Shown in pieces: positions 23,545 through 31,247 of a stretch of DNA of 64,000 bases (the first letter of the stretch is position 1; every line of letters starts with the position of its first letter). The notes under the pieces are model-generated. The model was not told the DNA's origin. It made no database searches and worked only from the letters and a program-made list of their open reading frames with translations. The DNA is from Palsa-1392 sp036490335 (GTDB taxonomy: Bacteria; Verrucomicrobiota; Verrucomicrobiia; Chthoniobacterales; UBA10450). A program made the position numbers and the translations under genes. The stretch lies in the NCBI GenBank assembly GCA_036490335.1, contig DASXEB010000008.1, forward strand, positions 57,352 to 121,351. The letters run 5' to 3'.

Positions 23545-25724
23545 TATTTCGTCTCCTTTTGATCGAGGATCGCGCTGACCAGATTGCCGGGCACCGGATC
23601 GAAATGCGATGGCTCCATCGAATAACTCGAGCGGCCTTTCGAAAGCGAGCGGATCGCGGTCGCGTAACCGAACATTTCCGCGAGCGGCACTTCGGCGTTG
23701 ACGATCGTGAGATTGCCGCGCGCTTCGATGCTGTTGATTTTGGCGCGACGACGATTCAAGTCGCCGATGATGTCGCCCTGAAATTCTTCCGGCGTGATGT
23801 TTTCCACTTTCATGATCGGCTCGAGCAAAATCGCTTTGCCTTGTTTGAAGCCGTCTTTCACCGCGAAAATTGCGGCCAGTTTAAAGGCCAGTTCGTTTGA
23901 ATCGACTTCGTGGAAGCTGCCGTAAACGATGTCCACTTCGACATCGACCACCGGATAACCGCCGAGCACGCCGTTGAGCACGGCTTCTTCGATTCCCTTT
24001 TTGACCGCGGGAATGTATTCGCGCGGAATGACGCCGCCGACGATTTTGTTTTCAACGACGAGACCTTTGCCTCGCTCGGTCGGGCGCACGTCAACTTCGA
24101 CGTGACCATATTGTCCGCGACCGCCGGATTGCTTGATTAATTTGCCGACGCCGTGTGCACCGGTCGTGATCGTTTCGCGATAAGCGATCTGCGGTTTGCC
24201 TGCGTTCGCGTCCACTTTGAATTCGCGGAACATGCGATCGCGAATGATTTCCAAATGCAGCTCGCCCATGCCGGCGATGATCGTCTGGCCAGTGTCTTCG
24301 TGAGTGAAAACTTTGAAAGTCGGATCTTCTTCGGACAAACGCTGAAGGGCGGTCGCCATTTTTTCCTGGTCGAGTTTTGTCTTCGGCTCAATCGCCATTG
24401 AGATGACCGGATCGGGAAACGACGGCGGCTCGAGCAGGATCGGATGATCCTCGTCGCAAAGCGTGTCGCCGGTCGTGATATTTTTAATCCCGACGATCGC
24501 CGCGATGTCGCCGGCATAACAAGTCTCGATGTCTTCGCGTTTGTCGGCCTGAATTTGGATCAGACGCGAGATGCGTTCGCGTTTGTTCGTGCGCGGATTG
24601 TAAACCGTGTCGCCTTTCGAAAGCGTGCCGGAATAAACGCGGAAGAAGACGAGCTTCCCGACGAACGGATCGCTCCACAATTTAAAAGCGAGCGAACAAA
24701 AATTGCCGTTGTCGTCCGTCGGCGCGACGATCGGTTCGTGCGTGTCGGGCTCCATGCCTTTGGCCGGCGGGATGTCGAGCGGACTCGGAAGATAATCGAC
24801 CACGGCGTCGACGAGATATTGCACGCCGATATTTTTCAGCGCGGAGCCGCCGATGACTGGGACGAATTTGTTTGCGATCGTCTGGCGACGAATGCCAGCC
24901 TTCAACATCACCGGCGTGATCTCGCGTTCTTCGAGGACGGCTTCGGCAACTTCGTCGTCGATGTTGGAAATTTGCTCGATAAGATTCGCGTAGGCTTTGT
25001 CGACGACGTCTTTGTGTTCGTTAGGCAGGTCGATCACTTCGTAGGTCGAACCGAATTGATCATCGTGTGAGTAAACGATCGCCTTCCTGTTAATGACATC
25101 GAGCTGACCGCGGAGCTGATCTTCTCTGCCTAACGGCAGCAGCACCGGCCACGCATTCGCGCCGAGTTTGGTGTGAATGCTCTCGATCGACGCCTCGAAA
25201 TTCGCGCCAACGCGGTCCATCTTATTAATAAAGGCGAGCCGCGGGACGTTGTATTTTGTCGCCTGCCGCCAGACCGTTTCCGATTGCGGCTGCACGCCCG
25301 CGACGCCGTCGAAAACCGCGATCGCGCCGTCGAGCACGCGCAAGGAGCGCTCGACTTCCGCGGTGAAATCGACGTGGCCCGGCGTGTCGATAATGTTGAT
25401 GCGCTGTTTGATTCCCTCGAAAACTTTGTAAACGCCTTCTTCTTTTTTCTGCGACCAACTGCAGGTCGTCGCCGCGGACGTGATCGTGATGCCGCGCTCG
25501 CGTTCCTGCTCCATCCAGTCGGTGACGGTCGTGCCTTCGTGCACTTCGCCCATCTTGTGAATCATGCCGGTGTAAAACAAAACGCGCTCGGTGATCGTCG
25601 TTTTGCCCGCGTCGATGTGCGCGGCGATGCCGATGTTCCGTGTCCGCTCGAGCGGAAATTTGCGATCCAGCGAATTCGGATTCGTCGTCAATGGTTTTTC
25701 TAAAGTCGCAGTCGCCATAACCAA
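23544..25724 (-). CDS. fusA: translation elongation factor G
   Basis: 726 residues. The G motifs are clear: AHIDAGKTT (G1), ERERGITITSA (switch I region), DTPGHVDF (G3), NKMDRVG (G4) and GSALKN (G5). Domains II-V follow, with domain IV loop residues in HVEVDVRPTERGKG. EF-G drives translocation and, with RRF, ribosome recycling. The first about 25 residues (MVMATATLEKPLTT...) are longer than usual; the start may be Met1 or Met3. It follows rpsG as in the str operon. Its 2.2 kb body carries one exact copy of the dispersed motif. Confidence 0.97.
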   Translation of the reverse strand: MVMATATLEKPLTTNPNSLDRKFPLERTRNIGIAAHIDAGKTTITERVLFYTGMIHKMGEVHEGTTVTDWMEQERERGITITSAATTCSWSQKKEEGVYKVFEGIKQRINIIDTPGHVDFTAEVERSLRVLDGAIAVFDGVAGVQPQSETVWRQATKYNVPRLAFINKMDRVGANFEASIESIHTKLGANAWPVLLPLGREDQLRGQLDVINRKAIVYSHDDQFGSTYEVIDLPNEHKDVVDKAYANLIEQISNIDDEVAEAVLEEREITPVMLKAGIRRQTIANKFVPVIGGSALKNIGVQYLVDAVVDYLPSPLDIPPAKGMEPDTHEPIVAPTDDNGNFCSLAFKLWSDPFVGKLVFFRVYSGTLSKGDTVYNPRTNKRERISRLIQIQADKREDIETCYAGDIAAIVGIKNITTGDTLCDEDHPILLEPPSFPDPVISMAIEPKTKLDQEKMATALQRLSEEDPTFKVFTHEDTGQTIIAGMGELHLEIIRDRMFREFKVDANAGKPQIAYRETITTGAHGVGKLIKQSGGRGQYGHVEVDVRPTERGKGLVVENKIVGGVIPREYIPAVKKGIEEAVLNGVLGGYPVVDVEVDIVYGSFHEVDSNELAFKLAAIFAVKDGFKQGKAILLEPIMKVENITPEEFQGDIIGDLNRRRAKINSIEARGNLTIVNAEVPLAEMFGYATAIRSLSKGRSSYSMEPSHFDPVPGNLVSAILDQKETK

Positions 25725-25730
25725 AATTTT

Positions 25731-26204
25731 CTACCAACGGAAATGCGCGAAGGCACGATTCGCCTGCGCCATTTTGTGGGTGTCGTCGCGTTTCTTAATC
25801 GCGTTCCCCTGCCCGGCCGCGGCGTCCCGCAACTCATGCGCGAGCGCTTCCGCCATCGGCATGCCGCGGCGATTGTCGGCGTAGGTCACAATCCAGCGCA
25901 TCGCGAGCGAGACTTGCCGCGAGGAGGTCACTTCCATCGGGACTTGATAAGTCGCACCGCCGACGCGACGCGATTTCACCTCGAGACGCGGACGCACATT
26001 TTCCAGCGCCTTGTTCACGACATCGAGCGGATCGACCGCATCGGAACCTTCACGGGATTTTTCAATCGCAGTGTAAACGATCCGTTCCGCGAGCGATTTC
26101 TTGCCGCGCTTCATGACCGTGGAGATGAGACGCGCGACCGCCACGCTGCCATAGCGCGCGTCAACCTTGTCTTCCTTCTTGTAAACTTTGTGACGTCGAG
26201 ACAT
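25731..26204 (-). CDS. rpsG: 30S ribosomal protein S7
   Basis: 157 residues, MSRRHKVYKKEDKVDARYGS, then VKMRGKKSL-type and VNKALENVRPRLEVKSRRVG blocks and the conserved GGATYQVPMEV segment. S7 nucleates the 30S head and can regulate the str operon by binding its mRNA. The spacing to fusA is 6 nt and to rpsL 20 nt. Confidence 0.97.
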   Translation of the reverse strand: MSRRHKVYKKEDKVDARYGSVAVARLISTVMKRGKKSLAERIVYTAIEKSREGSDAVDPLDVVNKALENVRPRLEVKSRRVGGATYQVPMEVTSSRQVSLAMRWIVTYADNRRGMPMAEALAHELRDAAAGQGNAIKKRDDTHKMAQANRAFAHFRW

Positions 26205-26224
26205 GAGAAAATCTATTCGTTAGG

Positions 26225-26650
26225 CTACTTCTTCTTCGCCGCGCCCTTTGCGCCCGCGGCAGCTTCGCCACCACCGCCGGCCTTCGGCCGTTTCGCGCCA
26301 TATTTGGAACGGCTGCGACGCCGACCATCCACGCCTAACGAGTCGAGCGTTCCGCGGACGATGTGATAACGCACACCGGGCAAATCTTTCACCCGCCCGC
26401 CGCGCACGAGCACGATCGAATGTTCCTGTAAATTGTGACCCTCTCCCGGAATGTAAGCGATCACTTCCTGGCCATTCGTTAGGCGCACCTTCGCCACTTT
26501 GCGCAGAGCGGAATTCGGCTTCTTCGGCGTGCGCGTCATGACCTGCGTGCAGACGCCGCGCCGCTGCGGACAATTCTTCAGCGCGGGCGATTTCGATTTC
26601 ACCGACACCTTGCGTCGTCCCTTGCGAATCAGCTGATTAATGGTTGGCAT
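26225..26650 (-). CDS. rpsL: 30S ribosomal protein S12
   Basis: 141 residues: MPTINQLIRKGRRKVSVKSK, CTQVMTRTPKKPNSALRKVA and GEGHNLQEHSIVLVRGGRVK. The Lys residues in TPKKPNS and GRVKDLPG, at which streptomycin-resistance substitutions occur in other bacteria, are wild type. The C-terminus is a Lys/Gly/Ala tail of about 20 residues. This is the first gene of the long ribosomal cluster. The stop is followed by a 9-mer copy (26217). Confidence 0.97.
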   Translation of the reverse strand: MPTINQLIRKGRRKVSVKSKSPALKNCPQRRGVCTQVMTRTPKKPNSALRKVAKVRLTNGQEVIAYIPGEGHNLQEHSIVLVRGGRVKDLPGVRYHIVRGTLDSLGVDGRRRSRSKYGAKRPKAGGGGEAAAGAKGAAKKK

Positions 26651-26692
26651 TTTCGTGCAATCGAGTCGCGAAACGGTGAAGTTTCAGGCGAC

Positions 26693-26742
26693 AAAAAACC
26701 CGTTCCAGCCGTGTCCACCAGCCTCACGCACTCGAAACGGGG
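26693..26742 (-). promoter_or_regulatory. attenuator-like hairpin with U-run in the rpsL leader
   Basis: On the minus strand the leader reads CCCCGTTTCGAG..., an inner CGTG/CACG stem, then GGAACGGG followed by six T. The outer stem CCCGTTT/GAACGGG plus the T-run has the form of a factor-independent terminator, yet it lies 43 nt before the rpsL ATG and directly at the predicted transcript start. It could attenuate the whole ribosomal cluster or serve as a protein-binding leader. This is an inference from shape. Confidence 0.5.
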
Positions 26743-26749
26743 AGCGCGC

Positions 26750-26777
26750 AATATAGGAACAAAAGTTTGGCTGGCAA
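26750..26777 (-). promoter_or_regulatory. sigma-70-type promoter upstream of rpsL
   Basis: On the minus strand TTGCCA (complement of 26772-26777), a 16-nt spacer and TATATT (complement of 26750-26755) form a good housekeeping promoter. A start near 26743 would give a leader of about 93 nt before rpsL. It is the only convincing promoter seen upstream of the 18 kb ribosomal cluster. Confidence 0.55.
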
Positions 26778-26855
26778 GAATATTTTCGCGCGCAGCTGGC
26801 GCTGGCCCGTCAATCGCACGGCGGCTGCGGAAACACGAAAGGTTTTCGCGCACGT

Positions 26856-26895
26856 GATTCGTTAGGCAAATAGCCGTGCGCTTGCCTAACGAATC
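26856..26895. terminator. 14-bp inverted repeat built from two 9-mers, after the pilin gene
   Basis: GATTCGTTAGGCAA (26856-26869) and its perfect complement TTGCCTAACGAATC (26882-26895) flank a 12-nt loop. Each arm contains the dispersed 9-mer extended by matching bases on both sides. It lies about 20 nt past the stop of the pilin-like gene and before the rpsL promoter, a natural place for a terminator. No T-run follows. Confidence 0.55.
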
Positions 26896-26916
26896 GCGAA
26901 AGCAACCGACCGCCAG

Positions 26917-27321
26917 CTAAAAATGGCCGTAGGGAGAAAAGAAATCGGTGCCGGCAACATCCGACAAAGTGTTCCAGGTATTTGCCGGCACGCGGGGCAG
27001 CGTGTCGACCGTTTGCGTGCCGTAAGTGTTCCCGAAAATATCGGCGGCCGTGTTGTAAAGTTGGCTGCCTTTTTTCATGTAAGCGATCCAGCCCGCGGTC
27101 GTCACGGTCGAGCCGGTGGTGCGATTGTTCTCGATCGCGTATTGGTCGACGGCGTCGTCGATCAGGCGCAGGTCGTTGACGACCCGGCTGGCCTGGGCGC
27201 GTTTGCGGGCGCGCAGAAAACCAGGCACGGCGATGCTGGCCAAGAGCGCGATAATGGCGACGACGATCATGATTTCCACGAGAGTAAAACCCCGTGCGTT
27301 TTGTTTACGGAAGCGTTTCAT
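26917..27321 (-). CDS. type IV pilin / type II pseudopilin-like protein
   Basis: About 134 residues from the ATG at 27319-27321; a longer frame to 27363 has no sense. The leader MKRFRKQNARG is followed by the class III signal FTLVEIMIVVAIIALLASIA, with cleavage after Gly11, Phe as new residue 1 and Glu at mature position 5. The rest has ARKRAQASRVVNDLRLIDDA and a short C-terminal beta region ending SPYGHF. GspG-like pseudopilins and minor pilins share this build. Assembly needs PilD, an ATPase and a platform protein, none of which is nearby. With the secretin at 4-6 kb it makes a pilus or type II system plausible for this organism. Confidence 0.88.
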   Translation of the reverse strand: MKRFRKQNARGFTLVEIMIVVAIIALLASIAVPGFLRARKRAQASRVVNDLRLIDDAVDQYAIENNRTTGSTVTTAGWIAYMKKGSQLYNTAADIFGNTYGTQTVDTLPRVPANTWNTLSDVAGTDFFSPYGHF

Positions 27322-27397
27322 AATTGCGCTTCCGATTAAGCAGCACCGAAGCCGCCGGGCCATGACAACGGCCTGACTTCTTTTGTAGTGTTTTCGA

Positions 27398-28081
27398 CTA
27401 CACCGCGCTCGCGGCGAGCGTCGTCCGATCGAGCCAGCGCGTCGCTTCCTGCTGCAATTGCAACGCGTTTTCCAAGCCGAGTTTTTCTTTTATCCGCGCC
27501 CGATAAGTTTCGATCGTGGCCGAGCCGAGCGAGAGGCGAATGCCGATCTCGCGCGTGGCGTGCCCGCGGCCGATCAGTTGGAAAACTTCCAGCTCGCGAT
27601 CGGTCAGACGCTCGACGCCGGGAGCTGCGCTTTGCCGGCTGCGCGAAAAATTGCTGAGAATTTTCGTCGACGCGCTCGCGCTCAAAAAAATTTCGCCGCG
27701 CAGCACCTGCCGGAGCGCGATCATGATGTTGGCGGAGGCTTCGTGCTTTGTGATGTAACCGCGCGCGCCGGCGCGGAGCGCGCGCTCGGCGTAGAGCGAT
27801 TCTTCGTGCATCGAAAGCACGAGGACCGGCAGATTCACTTTTGCAGCGGCGAGATTCTTAACCAGTTCGAGGCCGCTCGAGCCTTTCAACGTGATGTCCA
27901 CGACACCGACGTCGGCCTCGCTTTCGCGCGCAAGTTCGAAACCATCGCGAATGTTGTCGGCTTCGGCGCACACTTCCATGTCCGGTTCGAGATTGATCAA
28001 ATCCGCGAGGCGCTCGCGAAACATCGGATGATCTTCCACGATCATCACGCGCGATTTGGGCGGTTTAGGCGGCCTGGACAT
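27398..28081 (-). CDS. NarL/FixJ-family response regulator
   Basis: 227 residues from the ATG at 28079-28081. The receiver domain has VMIVEDHPMFRERL, phospho-acceptor Asp in VGVVDITLKGSSG, LVLSMHEES and YITKHEAS. The LuxR-type helix-turn-helix follows near residues 160-220: RLTDRELEVFQLIGRGHATR, then TIETYRARIKEKLG. It starts inside the last codons of the histidine kinase, so the two form a coupled two-component system. Targets are not visible. Confidence 0.93.
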   Translation of the reverse strand: MSRPPKPPKSRVMIVEDHPMFRERLADLINLEPDMEVCAEADNIRDGFELARESEADVGVVDITLKGSSGLELVKNLAAAKVNLPVLVLSMHEESLYAERALRAGARGYITKHEASANIMIALRQVLRGEIFLSASASTKILSNFSRSRQSAAPGVERLTDRELEVFQLIGRGHATREIGIRLSLGSATIETYRARIKEKLGLENALQLQQEATRWLDRTTLAASAV

Positions 28082-29120
28082 ATTCTTCGCCCGCGGCGTT
28101 CTCATCGAAAAAGCAAATCACTTCCGTGCCGCCGGTTTTCCGCGCTTTCACTTCCAATCGGCCGCCGATCAAGCGCGCGCGATAACTCATGATGCGCAAG
28201 CCCATCCCGTTCGCCTCTCGCGCCGCGGACGAAAAACCGCTGCCGTCGTCGACGATCCGCAATTGCGGTTCATCGCCCGTCTTTTCGAGCGAAACGCAAA
28301 TGCGCCGCGCGCCGCCATGGCGGGTCGCGTTGCGGATCGCTTCCTGCGCGATGCGGTAAAGATGATTCGCGCCCGTTGGCGGCGGAGCCGGCGCCGGTTC
28401 ATCCTGAATAAAACGGCAATCGACGCCTTGCAGCCGCGTGACCGACGCAACCAGTTCCGCGAGCGCGGACGAAAGACCCGCTTCATCCATTTGCACCGGC
28501 ACGAGACCGCGCGCGAGATCACGCGCCTGCACGACGCCTTCGGTGAGCAGAGTCGAAATTTCGCCGGCCGCCGCGGCTTCGGCGCTCATTCCTTTGCGCA
28601 ACAAATTTGTTTTCAGCGACGTCGCCGCGCACCCGATCCCGGCGAGATATTGGCAAATGCCGTCGTGCAAATCCTGGCCGATTCGCCGCCGCTCGCGTTC
28701 GCTCACCTGGATGATCTCGCGCTCCAATTTTTGCGAATGCTCGAGCAGCGCGACCTTCGAGCGGACGGCATCGTGCTGCCGCCGCACGCGCGAACCCATC
28801 ACGGCGACGAAGAGAAAAAAAGCAAAGCGCACCGCCGGTTCCCAAATCGCGATCCAGCCGCGATCGTAGGGATGTCCCGCGAGATAATCCGCCCACCACC
28901 ACGTGATCCCGCACAGGAGCGCGAGCAGCAGCGCCATTTTCCCATCGCAAAGCCAGACCGTGAGCAAAATCGGGAAGGCATAAAAGATGAACAAGCTGAC
29001 TTCGTATCCGGAAAGATAATCGAGCAGCCCGACCAGCAGCATAAGCGCGGTCGCGAGCCCGAAAATCGCTGCGCATGACTGACGCGCGAGGAACGCGACG
29101 AATTTTCGTCCGATGTCCAT
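28065..29120 (-). CDS. membrane sensor histidine kinase, NarX/DegS (HisKA_3) type
   Basis: 351 residues from the ATG at 29118-29120 (MDIGRKFVAFLARQS); a frame to 29237 overlaps the divergent tgt and is rejected. The N-terminal half has three to four membrane helices (AIFGLATALMLLVGLL, VSLFIFYAFPILLTVWL, ALLLALLCGITWWWADYL, FAFFLFVAVMGS). The H-box is ERERRRIGQDLHDGICQYLA, with His in LHDG. The ATPase part has NATRHGGARR (N-box), RIVDDGSGF and GMGLRIMSYRA (G-box). There is no large periplasmic sensor domain, so the signal is probably sensed in or at the membrane. It is paired with the downstream LuxR-type regulator. Confidence 0.92.
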   Translation of the reverse strand: MDIGRKFVAFLARQSCAAIFGLATALMLLVGLLDYLSGYEVSLFIFYAFPILLTVWLCDGKMALLLALLCGITWWWADYLAGHPYDRGWIAIWEPAVRFAFFLFVAVMGSRVRRQHDAVRSKVALLEHSQKLEREIIQVSERERRRIGQDLHDGICQYLAGIGCAATSLKTNLLRKGMSAEAAAAGEISTLLTEGVVQARDLARGLVPVQMDEAGLSSALAELVASVTRLQGVDCRFIQDEPAPAPPPTGANHLYRIAQEAIRNATRHGGARRICVSLEKTGDEPQLRIVDDGSGFSSAAREANGMGLRIMSYRARLIGGRLEVKARKTGGTEVICFFDENAAGEEYVQAA

Positions 29121-29222
29121 GCCAGGGAAAAGAGCAAGTCCAGCGCCATTCGCGCGACAACATCGGCGCTGCAAAAATGCGCCGCTTGCCAGAACGGCTC
29201 CGCGCCTCAAGCATTCTCCCGC

Positions 29223-30344
29223 ATGTTCGAACTCCACGCCGTCGATCCGAAAACCAAAGCGCGCCGCGGTCGCCTAACGACTGCGCACGGCGCGATCGAG
29301 ACGCCGGCCTTCATGCCCGTCGGCACGCAGGGCAGCGTGAAAGGCGTCAGCCCGCGCGAACTGCGCGAGCTCGAGACGCAGATCATTCTCGGCAACACCT
29401 ATCACCTTTTCGTTAGGCCGGGAATCGAGGTCATCCGGCACTTCGGCGGCCTTCATCGCTTCATGAATTGGGACGGGCCGATCCTGACCGACAGCGGCGG
29501 CTTCCAGATTTTCTCGCTCGCGAAATTGCGCAAGATCACCGAGGAAGGCGCACATTTTCAGAATCATCTCGACGGCACGCCGACCTTCATTTCGCCCGAA
29601 ATCGCGATGGAAATTCAGGCATCGTTAGGCAGCGACATCGCGATGGTGCTCGACGAATGCGCGCCCTGGCCTTGCGAGCACGATTACGCCGCGCGCAGTC
29701 TGGAAATGACCGCCCGCTGGGCGAAACGCTGTCGCGAAACGGAGCGCCCGGCGCGGCAACTTCTTTTCGGCATCGTGCAAGGCGGCACCTTCGACGATCT
29801 GCGCCGCGCGAGCGCGCAGGCGACCGTCGCGATCGGCTTCGACGGCTACGCGATCGGCGGCGTCAGCGTCGGCGAGCCCGAACCGGAGATGCTGCGCGCG
29901 GTCGAAATGAGCGAACCGTTTTTGCCTGACGACAAACCGCGTTACGCGATGGGCCTCGGCACTCCGCCGCAAATCCTCGAACTGGTCGCGCGCGGCATTG
30001 ACCTCTTCGACTGCGTGCTCCCGACTCGCCTCGCGCGCAACGGCACCGCGTTCACCGCCGGCGGCACGATCAATTTGAAAAACGCCGAGTTCGTTAGGCA
30101 AAAAAATCCGATCGAAGAAGGCTGCGCCTGTCCCGCCTGCCGCGAATTTTCGCGCGGCTATCTGCGGCACCTGGTGAAGGCCGAGGAAATCCTCGGTTTG
30201 CGTCTGATCACTCTGCACAACCTCCATTTCTATCTCGGCCTAACGAAAAGCGCGCGACAGAAAATCGAGAACGGCACGTTCGATCAATTCCGTCGCGACT
30301 TCGTTGCCGGGTATCAAACGCGCAATTTGCCTAACGATGCCTAA
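29223..30344 (+). CDS. tgt: tRNA-guanine(34) transglycosylase
   Basis: 373 residues, family length. The substrate pocket Asp is in LTDSGGFQIFS and the nucleophile Asp in IDLFDCVLPTRLARNG. The zinc site is CACPACREFSRGYLRHL with a later His in LHNLHFY. The enzyme exchanges guanine at position 34 of GUN tRNAs for preQ1 on the way to queuosine. It is divergent from the two-component system and convergent with the thioredoxin-fold gene. Several motif-encoded units are seen (RLTTAHG, FVRPG, SLGSD, PNDA), and its TAA stop sits in the 9-mer that also stops the opposite gene. Confidence 0.97.
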   Translation: MFELHAVDPKTKARRGRLTTAHGAIETPAFMPVGTQGSVKGVSPRELRELETQIILGNTYHLFVRPGIEVIRHFGGLHRFMNWDGPILTDSGGFQIFSLAKLRKITEEGAHFQNHLDGTPTFISPEIAMEIQASLGSDIAMVLDECAPWPCEHDYAARSLEMTARWAKRCRETERPARQLLFGIVQGGTFDDLRRASAQATVAIGFDGYAIGGVSVGEPEPEMLRAVEMSEPFLPDDKPRYAMGLGTPPQILELVARGIDLFDCVLPTRLARNGTAFTAGGTINLKNAEFVRQKNPIEEGCACPACREFSRGYLRHLVKAEEILGLRLITLHNLHFYLGLTKSARQKIENGTFDQFRRDFVAGYQTRNLPNDA

Positions 30345-30347
30345 CGA
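30339..30347. repeat. single 9-mer serving as stop codon for two convergent genes
   Basis: GCCTAACGA at 30339-30347. Read on the plus strand, its TAA (30342-30344) ends tgt; read on the minus strand as TCGTTAGGC, its TAG (complement of 30341-30343) ends the thioredoxin-fold gene. Another exact copy lies at 30329, inside the tgt C-terminus, encoding Pro-Asn-Asp. Confidence 0.9.
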
Positions 30348-31219
30348 GTCGCGGTCGGTGCGCCTTCGCCATTGCTCTCGAAGATTTTCACGATGTCGGC
30401 CACGACTTTTTGCGGCCCGACATATTTGCCGTTGTCGTAACTCGTCGAAAGAACATGCCCGGTCCCGTCAAGCAGGACCAGCGATGGAATCCCGTCGCCG
30501 CAGATTTGTTTCAAACCCGACAAGGCGCCGAGTTGATCGTAGTCGATCGCGAGCCACGGCATGCGCGTTTCGCGAAGGTAAGTTTCCCAGTCGGCGCGCG
30601 AATGATCGAAGCTAAAAAAAACGATCTCGAACTCGGGATGCTGCGATTCGACCCGATTGTAAAAATCGACCAACTGCGGCGTGAATTTGCGACAAGGCGC
30701 GCACCAATGCGCCGAAAAATAAATCGCGATCAGTTTCTTGTTTTCCGCGCCGGACATGTCGGCGGGGCCGATTTCGCCGTCGCGACAAACGACCAGTTTG
30801 TCGTTGAGCGATTTCAAAAACGGCGCGCCGGCCGCTTTCTGCTGCGTCGCGGTCGCCTGCTGTTCTTTCAAAATTGCGGTCGCGTTGCGAAACGCATTCT
30901 CGGCCGATTGTTCCTGGAGCTTGGCCGCGGCCTCGGCAATCGCGCGCGCGCTCTCCGCCGCCGCCGCGTCGAGGCGAAATTGTCCACTTTCGACCGCGTC
31001 GAGCAGTTGCGGGCTGGCGCCGAATTCGCCTAACGACTTGATCGTGGCGGCGTCGGGCGCATCGATCAGGCGGCGTTGTTCGATCTCGCGCAAAACACTT
31101 TCGCTTGAATAACCGGCGCGCAGCATAAGCGAGACGTCCTTGACCGAAAGCGGACGCAAATCCGCCGCCGCCAGCCTAACGAAAAGCACGGCGAGAAAAA
31201 GCGAAACGAAAAAACGCAC
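30341..31219 (-). CDS. secreted thioredoxin-fold protein, nucleoredoxin/TlpA-like
   Basis: 292 residues. A signal peptide (MRFFVSLFLAVLFVRLAAA) is followed by a helical SHOCT-like or EF-hand-free region (about 25-80) and an Ala/Gln-rich coiled part (about 85-130). The thioredoxin domain starts near residue 140 with the redox motif WCAPC (Cys173, Cys176) in YFSAHWCAPCRKFTPQLVDF. The cis-Pro is in GDGIPSLVLLDG. Sequence style is closest to nucleoredoxin/tryparedoxin-like proteins of this phylum. It probably acts on extracytoplasmic disulfides. It is followed by no Dsb partner. Confidence 0.85.
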   Translation of the reverse strand: MRFFVSLFLAVLFVRLAAADLRPLSVKDVSLMLRAGYSSESVLREIEQRRLIDAPDAATIKSLGEFGASPQLLDAVESGQFRLDAAAAESARAIAEAAAKLQEQSAENAFRNATAILKEQQATATQQKAAGAPFLKSLNDKLVVCRDGEIGPADMSGAENKKLIAIYFSAHWCAPCRKFTPQLVDFYNRVESQHPEFEIVFFSFDHSRADWETYLRETRMPWLAIDYDQLGALSGLKQICGDGIPSLVLLDGTGHVLSTSYDNGKYVGPQKVVADIVKIFESNGEGAPTATR

Positions 31220-31247
31220 GCCTTTTTCGCAGCAAAAGCCGAGCCAC

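Noticed and set aside
27384..27402. TGTAGT/ACTACA hairpin at the end of the response-regulator gene
   Set aside because: It overlaps the stop codon and is followed on the transcribed strand by A, not U, so it is not a convincing terminator.
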